From: Pseudopedobacter sp.
GTDB taxonomy: Bacteria; Bacteroidota; Bacteroidia; Sphingobacteriales; Sphingobacteriaceae
DNA length: 5,968 nt
NCBI GenBank assembly: GCA_014378285.1
Contig: JACMNZ010000306.1
Coordinates: forward strand, 1-5,968
Direction of reading: 5' to 3'
A program made the translations under genes and the position numbers. The notes under the pieces were generated by a model. The model made no database searches. It had not been told where the DNA came from and saw nothing but the letters and a program-made list of their open reading frames with translations. The stretch's first letter is position 1. Each line of letters begins with the position of its first letter. Positions 5,859 through 5,968 of the stretch are shown here, in pieces.

Positions 5859-5968
5859 TTAAAATTGAAAATAAATAAACTGACCGCCATCAAAAACGCC
5901 AAAAAGCAAAATTATAATCACCAAAGAAGCATAAGACAGATTTCTAATTACCCAATTTTTACTATTAA
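5859..5968 (-). CDS. C-terminal end of an MBOAT family O-acyltransferase (partial)
   Basis: A minus-strand frame is open from the right window edge to a TAA at 5861-5859, giving 35 residues. It has a hydrophobic segment (ASLVIIILLFGVF) followed by the ending DGGQFIYFQF. The motif FGVF..-QFIYFQF is the usual C-terminus of bacterial MBOAT proteins of the AlgI type, which are multi-spanning inner-membrane enzymes that move acyl groups across the membrane towards exported polysaccharide. The catalytic His lies outside the window. The stop is 5 bases before the ATG of the SGNH-like gene, so the two are almost certainly co-transcribed and may be translationally coupled. The call rests on a short but characteristic tail and on the partner gene. 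Confidence 0.75.
   Translation of the reverse strand, partial: NSKNWVIRNLSYASLVIIILLFGVFDGGQFIYFQF

Noticed and set aside
5717..5902. Minus-strand frame of 61 codons overlapping the MBOAT tail and the SGNH start
   Set aside because: It is in another frame from the two recognised proteins, crosses their junction and shows no motif. The MBOAT tail and the membrane segment of the SGNH protein explain this DNA better.
1..5968. A defence island, CRISPR array or mobile element
   Set aside because: No spaced repeats, cas, transposase, integrase or toxin-antitoxin genes are visible. The GxxExxY protein alone is not enough to claim a defence system.

Overview
The window looks like chromosomal DNA from a member of the Bacteroidota, most likely a Sphingobacteriaceae/Pedobacter-like organism. 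The case rests on low GC content, start codons without clear Shine-Dalgarno sequences, and family content typical of that phylum: a GxxExxY protein, a secreted S9 dipeptidyl peptidase of the type with Gly after the catalytic Ser, a THUMP-type RNA methyltransferase and a DUF3127 protein. The genus is an inference; no rRNA or marker gene is present to fix it.

Layout, left to right. The first 111 bases are the C-terminal end of an unrecognised plus-strand gene. A short gap (112-218) carries three degenerate 10-bp tandem units related to AAATCTGCGT. It is followed by a GxxExxY-family PD-(D/E)XK protein (219-596) and, only 8 bases later, a secreted prolyl dipeptidyl peptidase IV-like enzyme (605-2770). 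A perfect 15-bp hairpin with T-tract (2793-2830) separates this pair from a convergent THUMP/SAM-dependent RNA methyltransferase on the minus strand (2838-4016, with a less likely TTG start at 4067). Divergent from the methyltransferase is a DUF3127 protein (4079-4459) whose C-terminus ends in an acidic DDDLPF tail like that of single-stranded-DNA-binding protein. It has its own rho-independent terminator (4489-4526).

A gene-poor stretch of about 370 bases (4527-4896) follows. It contains a GC-richer block with several inverted repeats (about 4681-4795) that may be a dispersed intergenic repeat or a structured RNA. The right end is a minus-strand two-gene unit: the C-terminus of an MBOAT-type membrane O-acyltransferase (5859-5968, cut by the window edge) and, 5 bases downstream, a membrane-anchored SGNH-hydrolase-like protein (4897-5853). 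Together they look like a cell-envelope polysaccharide O-acylation pair comparable in layout to AlgI/AlgJ-X or DltB/DltD.

The genes do not form one pathway. They are housekeeping and envelope functions in short independent transcription units. The points most worth following up are the SSB-like tail on the DUF3127 protein, the MBOAT/SGNH pair, the 10-bp repeat array ahead of the GxxExxY gene, and the structured intergenic block. I found no CRISPR array, tRNA, rRNA, insertion sequence or obvious new defence system.
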